DNA of 64,000 nt from Pseudomonas antarctica (GTDB taxonomy: Bacteria; Pseudomonadota; Gammaproteobacteria; Pseudomonadales; Pseudomonadaceae): assembly GCF_001647715.1 (NCBI RefSeq), contig NZ_CP015600.1:4402001-4466000 (forward strand). The letters run 5' to 3'. The position numbers were made by a program, and so were the translations under genes. This document shows, in pieces, positions 53,201 through 61,738 of the stretch. Numbering within the stretch: the first letter of the stretch is position 1; each line of letters begins with the position of its first letter. The notes under the pieces are model-generated. The model saw only the letters and a program-made list of their open reading frames with translations, did not search any database and had not been told where the DNA came from.

Positions 53201-54127
53201 GTGAGCGCTGACTACCCACGCGACCTGATCGGTTACGGCAGTAACCCTCCTCACCCACACTGGCCGGGCAAGGCGCGCATCGCGTTGTCTTTCGTACTGA
53301 ACTACGAAGAAGGCGGCGAGCGCAATATTTTGCACGGTGACAAAGAGTCCGAAGCCTTCCTCTCGGAAATGGTCTCGGCCCAACCGCTGCAAGGCGAGCG
53401 CAACATGAGCATGGAGTCGCTGTACGAATACGGCAGCCGTGCCGGTGTGTGGCGCATCCTCAAGTTGTTTAAAGCATTCGATATCCCGCTGACCATCTTC
53501 GCCGTGGCCATGGCCGCCCAGCGCCACCCGGATGTGATCCGCGCGATGGTCGCCGCCGGTCACGAGATCTGCAGCCACGGCTATCGCTGGATCGACTACC
53601 AATACATGGACGAGGCCCAGGAGCGCGAGCACATGCTCGAAGCGATCCGCATCCTCACCGAACTGACCGGCGAGCGCCCACTGGGCTGGTACACCGGGCG
53701 CACCGGCCCCAACACACGGCGGCTGGTGATGGAGGAAGGCGGCTTCCTCTACGACTGCGACACCTATGACGACGACCTGCCCTACTGGGAACCGAACAAC
53801 CCCACCGGCAAGCCGCACCTGGTGATTCCCTACACCCTGGACACCAATGACATGCGCTTCACCCAGGTCCAGGGTTTCAACAAGGGCGACGACTTTTTCG
53901 AGTACCTCAAAGACGCCTTCGACGTGCTCTATGCCGAAGGCGCTGAAGCCCCGAAAATGCTTTCCATCGGCCTGCATTGCCGCCTGATCGGCCGCCCTGC
54001 CCGCCTGGCCGCCCTGAAGCGTTTTATCGAGTACGCCAAAAGTCACGAACAGGTGTGGTTCACTCGCCGAGTCGACATTGCCCGTCACTGGCACGACACC
54101 CATCCGTACACGGGAGCGGCGAAATGA
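53201..54127 (+). CDS. puuE: Allantoinase PuuE
   Basis: 308 residues, polysaccharide-deacetylase (NodB) fold, the metal-independent allantoinase type that turns allantoin into allantoate. Motifs: FVLNYEEGGERNILHGD, EICSHGYRWIDYQYMDEAQE, GWYTGRTGPNTRRLV. The start is GTG at 53201 (SADYPRDLIGYGSN follows) with AAGGAAG upstream; this length is the family norm. First gene of the rightward urate operon, with uraD overlapping its stop by 4 bases. Confidence 0.96.
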   Translation: MSADYPRDLIGYGSNPPHPHWPGKARIALSFVLNYEEGGERNILHGDKESEAFLSEMVSAQPLQGERNMSMESLYEYGSRAGVWRILKLFKAFDIPLTIFAVAMAAQRHPDVIRAMVAAGHEICSHGYRWIDYQYMDEAQEREHMLEAIRILTELTGERPLGWYTGRTGPNTRRLVMEEGGFLYDCDTYDDDLPYWEPNNPTGKPHLVIPYTLDTNDMRFTQVQGFNKGDDFFEYLKDAFDVLYAEGAEAPKMLSIGLHCRLIGRPARLAALKRFIEYAKSHEQVWFTRRVDIARHWHDTHPYTGAAK

Positions 54128-54639
54128 CTGCGTTCCAAACCTTGAAACCGTCGACCCTGAGCCGCGATGAATTCATCAACGCCTTCGCCGACATCTACGA
54201 ACATTCGCCATGGGTGGCCGAAAAGGCCTTCGACCTGGGCCAGGACGCCTCGATCGATGAGATCGAAACCCTGCACCAGCGCATGAGCGACATCCTGTTG
54301 AGTGCCGATCATGCCAGCCAGCTGGCGCTGATCAACGCTCACCCGGACCTGGCCGGCAAAGCCGCCGTCCAGGGCGAGTTGACCGAAGCCAGCACGAATG
54401 AACAAGCTGGCGCCGGTATTCACCAATGCTCGAGCGACGAGTTTTCGCGCTTCACCGAGCTGAACGACGCTTACAAAGCCAAGTTCAAGTTTCCCTTCAT
54501 CATGGCGGTAAAAGGCAGCAACCGGCATCAGATCCTGGCCGCGTTCGAAACGCGCATTCACAACCCGGCAGACGCCGAGTTCCAATGCGCGCTGGCCGAG
54601 ATCAATAAAATCGCGTTGTTCCGATTACTGACCCTTTAG
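54124..54639 (+). CDS. uraD: OHCU decarboxylase
   Basis: 171 residues. It decarboxylates 2-oxo-4-hydroxy-4-carboxy-5-ureidoimidazoline to S-allantoin. Family features: IYEHSPWVAEKA, LINAHPDLAGKAA (catalytic His), EQAGAGIHQCS and KFKFPFIMAVKG. The ATG overlaps the puuE stop (ATGA), indicating translational coupling. Confidence 0.96.
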   Translation: MTAFQTLKPSTLSRDEFINAFADIYEHSPWVAEKAFDLGQDASIDEIETLHQRMSDILLSADHASQLALINAHPDLAGKAAVQGELTEASTNEQAGAGIHQCSSDEFSRFTELNDAYKAKFKFPFIMAVKGSNRHQILAAFETRIHNPADAEFQCALAEINKIALFRLLTL

Positions 54640-54717
54640 CAGACCGGGCCCGAGCGCTCATGACGCCCAGGGCCTGGCGAGCATCCCAAGCCACCTAACT
54701 CAAGGCAGACAAGAAGA

Positions 54718-55713
54718 ATGAAAGCTTACGCCGTACCTTTCGAGAAGTTCGTCAACCTGGCCGACGCCCGTCTTGGCACCAAGATTCTTTCGGTGACCGA
54801 TGACTGGTTCGCAGACGCCAACCGCCTGTTCCAGCCGACTCCGGCCGTGTGGAAGGAGGGCGTTTTCGATGACAACGGCAAGTGGATGGACGGCTGGGAG
54901 TCGCGCCGCAAGCGCTTCGAAGGCTACGACAGCGCGGTGATCCGCCTGGGCGTACCGGGCTCGATCAAAGGCGTGGACATCGACACTTCATTCTTCACCG
55001 GCAACTTCCCGCCGTCGGCCTCCCTGGAAGCCTGCTTCCTGGCCTCGGGCGATCCTGACGAAAACACCCAGTGGGTGGAAGTGCTCTCGGCCGTCGAGCT
55101 GCAAGGCAACAGCCACCACTACCACGAGATCAACAACGACAAAGCCTTCAGCCACTTGCGCTTCAACATCTACCCGGATGGCGGCGTGGCCCGTCTGCGT
55201 GTGTACGGTGTGCCGTTCCGCGACTGGTCGTCGGTGGGTGACAACGAACAAGTCGACCTGGCTGCAGCCTTGAACGGCGGTCGTGCCCTCGCTTGCTCCG
55301 ACGAACACTTCGGGCGCATGAGCAACATCCTCAACCCGGGCCGTGGCATCAACATGGGCGACGGCTGGGAAACTGCCCGTCGTCGTACACCGGGCAATGA
55401 CTGGGTGATCGTCGCGCTGGGCCACCCGGGTGAGATCGAGAAAATCGTGGTCGACACCCTGCACTTCAAGGGCAACTACCCGGACACCTGCTCGATTCAG
55501 GGCGCGTTCGTGAAGGGCGGCACCGACAGCCAGATCGAAACCCAATCGCTGTTCTGGCGCGAACTGCTGCCGGCGCAGAAACTGGAGATGCACGCCGAAC
55601 ACACCTTCGCCGAGCAGATCAAGGCACTGGGCCCAATCACCCACATCCGCCTGAACGTGTTCCCGGATGGTGGTGTGAGTCGCCTGCGAGTCCTGGGCAA
55701 AGTCGCCAAGTAA
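54718..55713 (+). CDS. alc: Allantoicase
   Basis: 331 residues. It splits allantoate to ureidoglycolate and urea. Two repeated jelly-roll halves are visible: [38 protein letters not shown] and [38 protein letters not shown]. Such internal duplication is the family trait. It starts 78 bases after uraD with CAAGGCAGAC upstream. Confidence 0.97.
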   Translation: MKAYAVPFEKFVNLADARLGTKILSVTDDWFADANRLFQPTPAVWKEGVFDDNGKWMDGWESRRKRFEGYDSAVIRLGVPGSIKGVDIDTSFFTGNFPPSASLEACFLASGDPDENTQWVEVLSAVELQGNSHHYHEINNDKAFSHLRFNIYPDGGVARLRVYGVPFRDWSSVGDNEQVDLAAALNGGRALACSDEHFGRMSNILNPGRGINMGDGWETARRRTPGNDWVIVALGHPGEIEKIVVDTLHFKGNYPDTCSIQGAFVKGGTDSQIETQSLFWRELLPAQKLEMHAEHTFAEQIKALGPITHIRLNVFPDGGVSRLRVLGKVAK

Positions 55714-55723
55714 GCGGTTAACC

Positions 55724-55793
55724 CGATCGCAGGCAAGCCAGCTCCCACAGGGTTACGCGGTCAAATGTGGGAGCAGGGCTTGCCCGCGATAGC
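55724..55793. repeat. REP pair in reversed order
   Basis: Left half GATCGCAGGCAAGCCAGCTCCCAC (core GCAGGCAAGCCAGCTCCCAC) and right half GTGGGAGCAGGGCTTGCCCGCGA (core GTGGGAGCAGGGCTTGCC) point tail to tail, unlike most copies here. It lies between alc and the ureidoglycolate lyase gene. Confidence 0.8.
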
Positions 55794-55833
55794 AATAGAC
55801 CAAACAACACAGCATTCGGATAAGAAGACAGCC

Positions 55834-56337
55834 ATGCGCACACTGATGATCGAACCCCTGACCAAAGAAGCCTTCGCCCCTTTCGGTGACGTTATCGAAA
55901 CCGACGGCAGCGATCACTTCATGATCAACAACGGGTCGACCATGCGCTTTCATAAACTGGCGACGGTCGAAACCGCGACGCCTGAAGACAACGCCATCAT
56001 CAGCATCTTCCGCGCCGACGCGCAGGACATGCCGCTGACCGTGTGTATGCTGGAGAGACACCCGCTGGGCAGCCAGGCTTTCATTCCGCTGCTCGGCAAC
56101 CCCTTTCTGATCGTGGTCGCGCCACTTGGCGATGAACCTGTATCGGGCTTGGTCCGCGCCTTCGTTACCAACGGCAGGCAGGGCATTAATTACCATCGCG
56201 GCGTCTGGCACCACCCGGTGCTGACGATCGAAAAGCGGGATGACTTCCTGGTGGTTGATCGCAGTGGCACCGGCAATAACTGCGATGAGCATTTTTTCAA
56301 AGAGGATGAGCGGTTGATCCTCGCCCCCCACCAATAA
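55834..56337 (+). CDS. allA: Ureidoglycolate lyase
   Basis: 167 residues, cupin-like. It converts ureidoglycolate to glyoxylate and urea, the last step of the route. Motifs: IEPLTKEAFAPFGDVIE, LERHPLGSQAFIPL, GINYHRGVWHHPVL. The ATG at 55834 is chosen because the upstream frame is REP sequence. It sits 120 bases after alc with a REP pair in between, so the operon may be read through or processed there. Confidence 0.95.
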   Translation: MRTLMIEPLTKEAFAPFGDVIETDGSDHFMINNGSTMRFHKLATVETATPEDNAIISIFRADAQDMPLTVCMLERHPLGSQAFIPLLGNPFLIVVAPLGDEPVSGLVRAFVTNGRQGINYHRGVWHHPVLTIEKRDDFLVVDRSGTGNNCDEHFFKEDERLILAPHQ

Positions 56338-56387
56338 GAGAAGGTCTGATCACTCGACAACAGAGTGACAGGCGAGAGGTAAAGACT

Positions 56388-57698
56388 GTGGAAGCACATT
56401 TGATGGAATGGCTGAACCTTAGCGTGCGCTGGGTTCACATGATCACCGGCGTCGCGTGGATCGGCGCTTCTTTCTACTTCGTCTGGCTGGAAAACAACCT
56501 CAATCGCGTCAACCCCAAGGACGGCCTGGCCGGCGACTTGTGGGCGATCCACGGTGGCGGTATCTACCACCTGGAGAAATACAAACTGGCCCCACCGACC
56601 ATGCCGGACAACCTGCACTGGTTCAAATGGGAAGCCTATTTCACCTGGATGTCCGGCATCGCGCTGCTGTGCGTGGTGTTTTACGCCAACCCGACCTTGT
56701 ACCTGCTGGCCCCGGGCAGCAGCCTCAGCGGTCCGGAAGGTGTATTGCTGGGCCTCGGCTCGCTGTTGGCCGGTTGGTTCATCTACTCCTTTCTCTGCGA
56801 TTCGGCACTGGGCAAGCGCCCCGCCCTGCTCGGCTTGATCCTGTTCGTGCTGTTGATTGCCGCTGCGTACGGCTTCAGCAAAGTGTTCAGCGGCCGCGGT
56901 GCGTACCTGCATGTGGGCGCCGTGATCGGCACTATCATGGTCGGTAACGTGTTCCGCATCATCATGCCCGCACAGCGCGCGCTGGTGGCGGCGATCGCGG
57001 AGAACCGCACACCCGATCCGGCGTTGCCGGCCAAGGGTTTGTTGCGTTCACGTCACAACAACTACTTCACCTTGCCAGTGCTGTTCATCATGATCAGCAA
57101 CCACTTCCCGAGCACCTACGGCAGCCAATACAACTGGCTGATCCTGGCCGGTATCGCCGTGGCGGCCGTGTTGGTGCGTCACTACTTCAACACCCGTCAC
57201 AACAGCCAGAAATATGCGTGGACCTTGCCGGTTGGCGCGCTGGCGATGATTTGCCTGGCATACGTGACCGGCCCGAAACCTGTGGCAACTGCACCGGATG
57301 TCGCCAAGGCGCCTGCCGCGATCGAATACCAGCCATTGCCCGAAACCGCCTTGGGTGGCGGCTTGAAACCTGCCGCACCGGCAGCGCCTGCCACACCTGC
57401 CACACCTGCCGCCGCACCTGCGCCCGCCCAGGCATCGATTGATTTCGACAAGGTGCATGGGGTGATCCAGGAACGCTGCGCCGTGTGCCATTCGGCCAAG
57501 CCCACCAGCCCGCTGTTCAGCACGGCACCGGCTGGCGTGATGTTCGACACCCCGCAGCAGATCCAGCAAATGGCGCCGCGCATTCAAGCGCAAGCCGTGG
57601 CCAGCCAGATCATGCCGCTGGGCAACATCACCCAGATGACTCAGCAGGAGCGGGATTTGATTGGCACCTGGATCAATCAGGGGGCTCGCACCAATTAA
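56388..57698 (+). CDS. puuD: Membrane urate hydroxylase PuuD with cytochrome c domain
   Basis: 436 residues. Eight or so membrane helices in the first ~300 residues form the urate oxidase domain (WVHMITGVAWIGASFYFVW; GNVFRIIMPAQRALVA; SNHFPSTYGSQYNWLI). An Ala/Pro-rich linker (about 305-345) leads to a C-terminal cytochrome c with heme motif CAVCH (364-368) and probable ligand Met409 (MPLGN). It oxidises urate to 5-hydroxyisourate and passes electrons to the respiratory chain, not to oxygen directly. Start is GTG at 56388 with GAGAGG upstream. Confidence 0.95.
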   Translation: MEAHLMEWLNLSVRWVHMITGVAWIGASFYFVWLENNLNRVNPKDGLAGDLWAIHGGGIYHLEKYKLAPPTMPDNLHWFKWEAYFTWMSGIALLCVVFYANPTLYLLAPGSSLSGPEGVLLGLGSLLAGWFIYSFLCDSALGKRPALLGLILFVLLIAAAYGFSKVFSGRGAYLHVGAVIGTIMVGNVFRIIMPAQRALVAAIAENRTPDPALPAKGLLRSRHNNYFTLPVLFIMISNHFPSTYGSQYNWLILAGIAVAAVLVRHYFNTRHNSQKYAWTLPVGALAMICLAYVTGPKPVATAPDVAKAPAAIEYQPLPETALGGGLKPAAPAAPATPATPAAAPAPAQASIDFDKVHGVIQERCAVCHSAKPTSPLFSTAPAGVMFDTPQQIQQMAPRIQAQAVASQIMPLGNITQMTQQERDLIGTWINQGARTN

Positions 57699-57718
57699 CT
57701 GATTCACAGAGCTCCAAT

Positions 57719-57807
57719 GTGGGAAGGGGCTTGCTCCCGATACCGGTGGTTCATTCACCGATATGTTGAATGAAACATCGGTATCGGGAGCAAGCCCCCT
57801 CCCGCAG
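57719..57807. repeat. Paired REP sequence (REPIN)
   Basis: GGGAAGGGGCTTGCTCCCGATACCG and its near-exact reverse complement (CGGTATCGGGAGCAAGCCCC), with a spacer that carries ATGTT/AACAT. Between puuD and the permease gene. Confidence 0.88.
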
Positions 57808-57865
57808 GGGATTTGTGGTGCTTTGAAGATTGCGTTCCACCCGGCAATTGACTGCCGAACAACAC

Positions 57866-57877
57866 AACAATAAAAAG
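57866..57877 (+). promoter_or_regulatory. Candidate Hfq/Crc (CA) motif before the urate/xanthine permease start
   Basis: AAC AAT AAA AAG, four A-A-N triplets, directly before the ribosome binding site CGAGG. Same layout as the motif before the purine permease at 45 kb. Confidence 0.45.
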
Positions 57878-57891
57878 ATCCGAGGTGTTGC

Positions 57892-59235
57892 ATGTCCCAG
57901 TTAGAACCGCAGACTCCTGCTGCGCCCGCCATGGTGCGGCTGCCCCTCTTGCAACTGATTCTGGTAGGCCTGCAACACGTCTTGCTGATGTACGGCGGTG
58001 CCGTCGCCGTCCCCCTGATCATTGGCCAGGCCGCTGGCTTGAGCCGTGAAGAAATCGCCTTTCTGATCAACGCCGACCTGCTCGTCGCCGGTATCGCCAC
58101 GCTGGTGCAGTCGTTCGGTATCGGCCCTGTGGGCATTCGCATGCCGGTGATGATGGGCGCCAGTTTCGCCGCCGTCGGCAGCATGGTCGCCATGGCCGGC
58201 ATGCCAGGGATCGGCTTGCAGGGCATCTTCGGCGCGACCATCGCCGCCGGGTTCTTCGGCCTCGTCATCGCACCGTTCATGTCGAAGGTTGTGCGCTTCT
58301 TTCCACCGTTGGTAACCGGCACCGTCATCACTGCGATCGGGCTGTCGCTGTTTCCAGTGGCCGTGAACTGGGCCGGTGGCGGCAGCGCTGCCGCCACCTA
58401 CGGCTCGCCGATTTATCTGGCGATTGCCGCGCTGGTACTGGCGACCATCCTGCTGATCAACCGCTTCATGCGCGGCTTCTGGGTGAATATTTCGGTGCTG
58501 ATCGGCATGGCACTCGGCTACGGCCTTTGCGGCATGATCGGCATGGTCGACCTCAGCGGCCTGGCCCAGGCACCGTGGGTGCAAGTGGTGACGCCGCTGC
58601 ATTTTGGCCTGCCTAAATTCGAGTTGGCGCCGATCCTGTCAATGTGCCTGGTGGTGGTGATCATCTTCGTCGAGTCCACCGGCATGTTCCTCGCCCTGGG
58701 CAAGATTACCGGCCAGGAAGTCACGCCGAAGATGCTCCGCCGTGGCTTGTTGTGTGATGCCGGTGCGTCGTTCTTCGCCGGTTTCTTCAACACCTTTACC
58801 CACTCCTCGTTCGCCCAGAATATCGGCCTGGTGCAGATGACCGGCGTGCGCTGCCGCTCGGTGACGATCATGGCCGGGGCCTTTCTGATTGTGCTCAGCC
58901 TGCTGCCCAAAGCCGCGTTTCTGGTGGCATCGATTCCACCGGCAGTATTAGGCGGTGCGGCGATTGCCATGTTCGGCATGGTCGCGGCGACCGGCATCAA
59001 GATCCTGCAGGAAGCCGACATCGCCGACCGCCGCAACCAATTGCTGGTGGCGGTCAGTATCGGCATGGGCCTGATCCCCGTGGTGCGCCCGGATTTCTTC
59101 GCGCAACTGCCGCTGTGGATGAACCCGATAACCCACAGCGGGATTGCCATGGCCACCCTCAGCGCGTTGTCGCTGAATGTACTGTTCAACATCCTCGGTG
59201 GCTCTGAACGCCCTGTGGCCGCCCCTACGCATTGA
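57892..59235 (+). CDS. NAT/NCS2 urate/xanthine permease
   Basis: 447 residues, 14-helix nucleobase-ascorbate transporter family. The signature QNIGLVQMTGV follows the HSSFAQN segment; LQHVLLMYGGAVAVPLIIGQ opens the protein and the QH motif is typical of urate/xanthine branch members (UacT/XanQ). Position in the urate cluster supports urate or xanthine as the substrate. It should work with the outer membrane porin encoded next. Confidence 0.93.
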   Translation: MSQLEPQTPAAPAMVRLPLLQLILVGLQHVLLMYGGAVAVPLIIGQAAGLSREEIAFLINADLLVAGIATLVQSFGIGPVGIRMPVMMGASFAAVGSMVAMAGMPGIGLQGIFGATIAAGFFGLVIAPFMSKVVRFFPPLVTGTVITAIGLSLFPVAVNWAGGGSAAATYGSPIYLAIAALVLATILLINRFMRGFWVNISVLIGMALGYGLCGMIGMVDLSGLAQAPWVQVVTPLHFGLPKFELAPILSMCLVVVIIFVESTGMFLALGKITGQEVTPKMLRRGLLCDAGASFFAGFFNTFTHSSFAQNIGLVQMTGVRCRSVTIMAGAFLIVLSLLPKAAFLVASIPPAVLGGAAIAMFGMVAATGIKILQEADIADRRNQLLVAVSIGMGLIPVVRPDFFAQLPLWMNPITHSGIAMATLSALSLNVLFNILGGSERPVAAPTH

Positions 59236-59684
59236 TTCCTTCCTGCTCTTGATAAGAACAACAAAAACAATAACGAACAGGGAACACCCGCATGCACACC
59301 CTTCACCTGGGGCCGGTCACACGCCGCGCCCCATTCTTGCCCCACGCGCTCTTTTACAGCGCACTTGAGCCAAGGCTTGTGAGCCAGTATTCTCCGCGCC
59401 CGCTCGAATCGACTCAAAAAAAAACAGCCAATGTAAAAGCTGACTGCAAGGCCAACTTATCCCGGCCCCGCAGCAGCTGCCAACGTGCGCAAAAACCCTC
59501 TGAATTCGACTGCATCCGATGCAGCCGACGGGGATTTTTTGGCTTTTTAAACACCTTGGCGCAGCTCTTGCTAAAAGCATTAAAGCTGACCGAACAGACG
59601 ATTTTTGCAGCGAACCAAAAGGCGCCACACCAGAGCGTCTGCGTAGAAGAAAAAACCATAAAACTTTAACTCGGGAGCAACCGA
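59236..59684. other. Long leader/intergenic region before the porin gene
   Basis: 449 bases without a convincing gene. A run of seven A-A-N triplets (59254-59274) opens it. CTGCATC-c-GATGCAG (59510-59524) is a perfect hairpin followed by GGGATTTTTT, a weak terminator-like structure. An open frame starting ATG at 59292 (125 codons) has no recognisable similarity and poor composition, so it is not called. The porin promoter may lie here. Confidence 0.5.
59254..59274 (+). promoter_or_regulatory. Seven-triplet AAN run (candidate Hfq/Crc site)
   Basis: AAGAACAACAAAAACAATAA plus one base: seven successive A-A-N triplets beginning 19 bases after the permease stop. This is the longest such run in the purine cluster. 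Hfq binds ARN triplets; Crc joins it for catabolite repression. Inference only. Confidence 0.5.
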
Positions 59685-60470
59685 ATGAAACCTATGTTCA
59701 AAGGCCTGATGCTGGCGGGATCCCTGCTGGCCGGTAGCCAGGCAGTGGCCGGTGATTTGTTGCAGTGGCAGAACAACAGCCTGACGTATCTGTATGGCAA
59801 GAGCTTCACCATCAACCCGTCGATCCAGCAAACCCTCACGTTCGAACATGCCGACTCATGGAAGTACGGCGACAACTTCCTGTTCGTCGACCGCATCTTT
59901 TACAACGGCAAGGAAGATGGCAACTTCGGCCCGAATACGTATTACGGTGAGTTCACGCCGCGCTTATCGTTCGGCAAGATTTTCGACAAAGACATGTCGT
60001 TCGGCCCGATCAAAGACGTCTTGCTGGCAATGACTTACGAGTTTGGTGAGGGCAATAACAATTCCTACCTGATCGGCCCAGGCTTTGACCTGAATGTGCC
60101 CGGCTTCGACTTCTTCCAGTTGAACTTCTACCAGCGCCACCCGGCAGGCGATCGCCCTGGCAACAACATCTGGCAGATCACCCCGGTATGGGCGTACACC
60201 ATTCCCGTGGGCAGCTCCGATGTGCTGATCGACGGTTACATGGATTGGGTCGTCGACAACGACAAGAACCCGCGCGGCACCTACCACGCCAACCTGCACT
60301 TCAACCCACAGGTTAAATATGACCTGGGCAAGGCGCTGCATTGGGGCGCGAAGCAGTTGTACGTCGGTTTCGAATACGACTACTGGAAGAACAAGTACGG
60401 GGTTGAAGACAGCGGCGCGTTCAGGACCAACCAGGACACCGCGAGCTTTTTGGTCAAGTACCACTTCTAA
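59685..60470 (+). CDS. OmpK/Tsx-like outer membrane nucleoside channel
   Basis: 261 residues. A signal peptide (MFKGLMLAGSLLAGSQAVA) is followed by a beta-barrel of the Tsx/OmpK family: DLLQWQNNSLTYLYGKSF, DRIFYNGKED, YGEFTPRLSFGKIF, and the terminal Phe of outer membrane proteins (LVKYHF). Family members let nucleosides and related small molecules through the outer membrane. Following the urate/xanthine permease, it is the probable outer membrane entry for purines. CGGGAG is upstream of the ATG. Confidence 0.9.
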   Translation: MKPMFKGLMLAGSLLAGSQAVAGDLLQWQNNSLTYLYGKSFTINPSIQQTLTFEHADSWKYGDNFLFVDRIFYNGKEDGNFGPNTYYGEFTPRLSFGKIFDKDMSFGPIKDVLLAMTYEFGEGNNNSYLIGPGFDLNVPGFDFFQLNFYQRHPAGDRPGNNIWQITPVWAYTIPVGSSDVLIDGYMDWVVDNDKNPRGTYHANLHFNPQVKYDLGKALHWGAKQLYVGFEYDYWKNKYGVEDSGAFRTNQDTASFLVKYHF

Positions 60471-60489
60471 CAGTTGACCGCCACTCCCT

Positions 60490-60577
60490 GTGGGAGCTGG
60501 CTTGCCTGCGATAGCTATACGTCTGTGCCGAATGCATTGACTGACACACCGCTATCGCAGGCAAGCCAGCTCCCACA
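60490..60577. repeat. Paired REP sequence (REPIN)
   Basis: GTGGGAGCTGGCTTGCCTGC and exact reverse complement GCAGGCAAGCCAGCTCCCAC, stem extended by GATAGC/GCTATC. Between convergent porin and patatin genes. Confidence 0.92.
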
Positions 60578-60578
60578 T

Positions 60579-61709
60579 TCAGCTCGGTGCCAGGCCCAGG
60601 AATCGTGACAGCTCCTCACGCTTGGCCAACGCATCTTTGCGCCCCAACTCAATCAACTCGCTGCAATACCCTGCCTCGAACAGCAAGTAACTCAACACCC
60701 CTGCCCCACTGGTCTTGGTCGCCCCCGGCCCGCGCAAGAACAGGCGCAACGCCGCCGGCAGCTCTTGCCGATGCCGCGCCGCGATTTCATCGATCGGCTG
60801 GCTGGGCGCAATTACCAGCACGTCCACCGCCGACAACCCGGGCGCGTAATGGCTGAACGGGTTCAGACGCTCAAGCAGTTCGATATCACCTTCCAGGCTG
60901 TCAATGAACGTGCTGTTGAGCATGTGCCCACCGATCTGCGCCAGGGTGGGTTGCTGGCCGGTGTAAGTGCGTTGGGTCGACGGTTCATTACCCCGTGGGT
61001 TGCCACTCACCCCCACCACCAGCACCCGGTTTGCGCCCAAATGCAACGCTGGGCTGATGGGCGCCGACTGCCGCACGGCCCCATCGCCAAAAAACTCCTG
61101 GTCGAGTTTGACCGGCGCGAACAGCAAGGGAATCGCGGAGCTGGCCAGCAAGTGCTCGACCGTCAGTTGGGTTGGCAAGCCGATACGCCGATGACGCAGC
61201 CAGGCATTGATGGTGCCGCCACCTTGGTAAAAGGTCACCGCTTGCCCGGATTCGTAACCGAACGCCGTGACCGCCACCGCATGCAGGTGTTTTTTGCGGA
61301 TGGCTTCATCGATACCCTGCAGGTTCAACCTGTCGTTGAGCAAATCCCGCAACGGCGCACTGTTGAGCAATGCGACCGGCACTTGGGCGCCCAGGCCCAG
61401 CAGACTGTGGATAAGGAAACGACTGGCTTGGTGGATGACACCTGGCCAGTCGCTGCGCAACACCAGGTGGCTGCGAAAGCCCTGCCAGAAGGCGGTGAGG
61501 CGCTGGATGGCGGCGGTGAAGTCCATGGCACCGCTGGCCAGGCTCACCGCATTGATCGCGCCGGCCGAGGTGCCGACAATCACCGGAAAAGGATTCGGCG
61601 CCCCCGGTGGCAGCAGTTCGGCAATAGCCGCCAGTACCCCTACTTGATACGCCGCTCGCGCCCCACCGCCGGAAAGAATCAAACCTGTGACCGGTTCGGC
61701 TGGGCGCAT
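60579..61709 (-). CDS. Patatin-like phospholipase
   Basis: 376 residues. The catalytic dyad is visible: S48 in VGTSAGAIN and the Asp of FFGDGAVRQ; the oxyanion loop is SGGGARAAYQVGV (residues 13-25). Bacterial patatins hydrolyse membrane or host lipids. No signal peptide is present, so the enzyme is probably cytosolic or peripheral on the inner membrane. It is followed on the right by the lipid A acyltransferase gene on the same strand, 29 bases apart. Confidence 0.92.
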   Translation of the reverse strand: MRPAEPVTGLILSGGGARAAYQVGVLAAIAELLPPGAPNPFPVIVGTSAGAINAVSLASGAMDFTAAIQRLTAFWQGFRSHLVLRSDWPGVIHQASRFLIHSLLGLGAQVPVALLNSAPLRDLLNDRLNLQGIDEAIRKKHLHAVAVTAFGYESGQAVTFYQGGGTINAWLRHRRIGLPTQLTVEHLLASSAIPLLFAPVKLDQEFFGDGAVRQSAPISPALHLGANRVLVVGVSGNPRGNEPSTQRTYTGQQPTLAQIGGHMLNSTFIDSLEGDIELLERLNPFSHYAPGLSAVDVLVIAPSQPIDEIAARHRQELPAALRLFLRGPGATKTSGAGVLSYLLFEAGYCSELIELGRKDALAKREELSRFLGLAPS

Positions 61710-61738
61710 AGCGTCACTCCATGGGGGGAAAGGTAGTG

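Noticed and set aside
59292..59669. 125-codon frame between the urate/xanthine permease and porin genes
   Set aside because: Composition is unlike real proteins of this genome and no motif is visible; kept only as a note in the region entry.
3223..60577. CRISPR array from repeated GTGGGAGCTGGCTTGCC units
   Set aside because: The copies are far apart, inverted in pairs and in unrelated gaps; they are REP elements.
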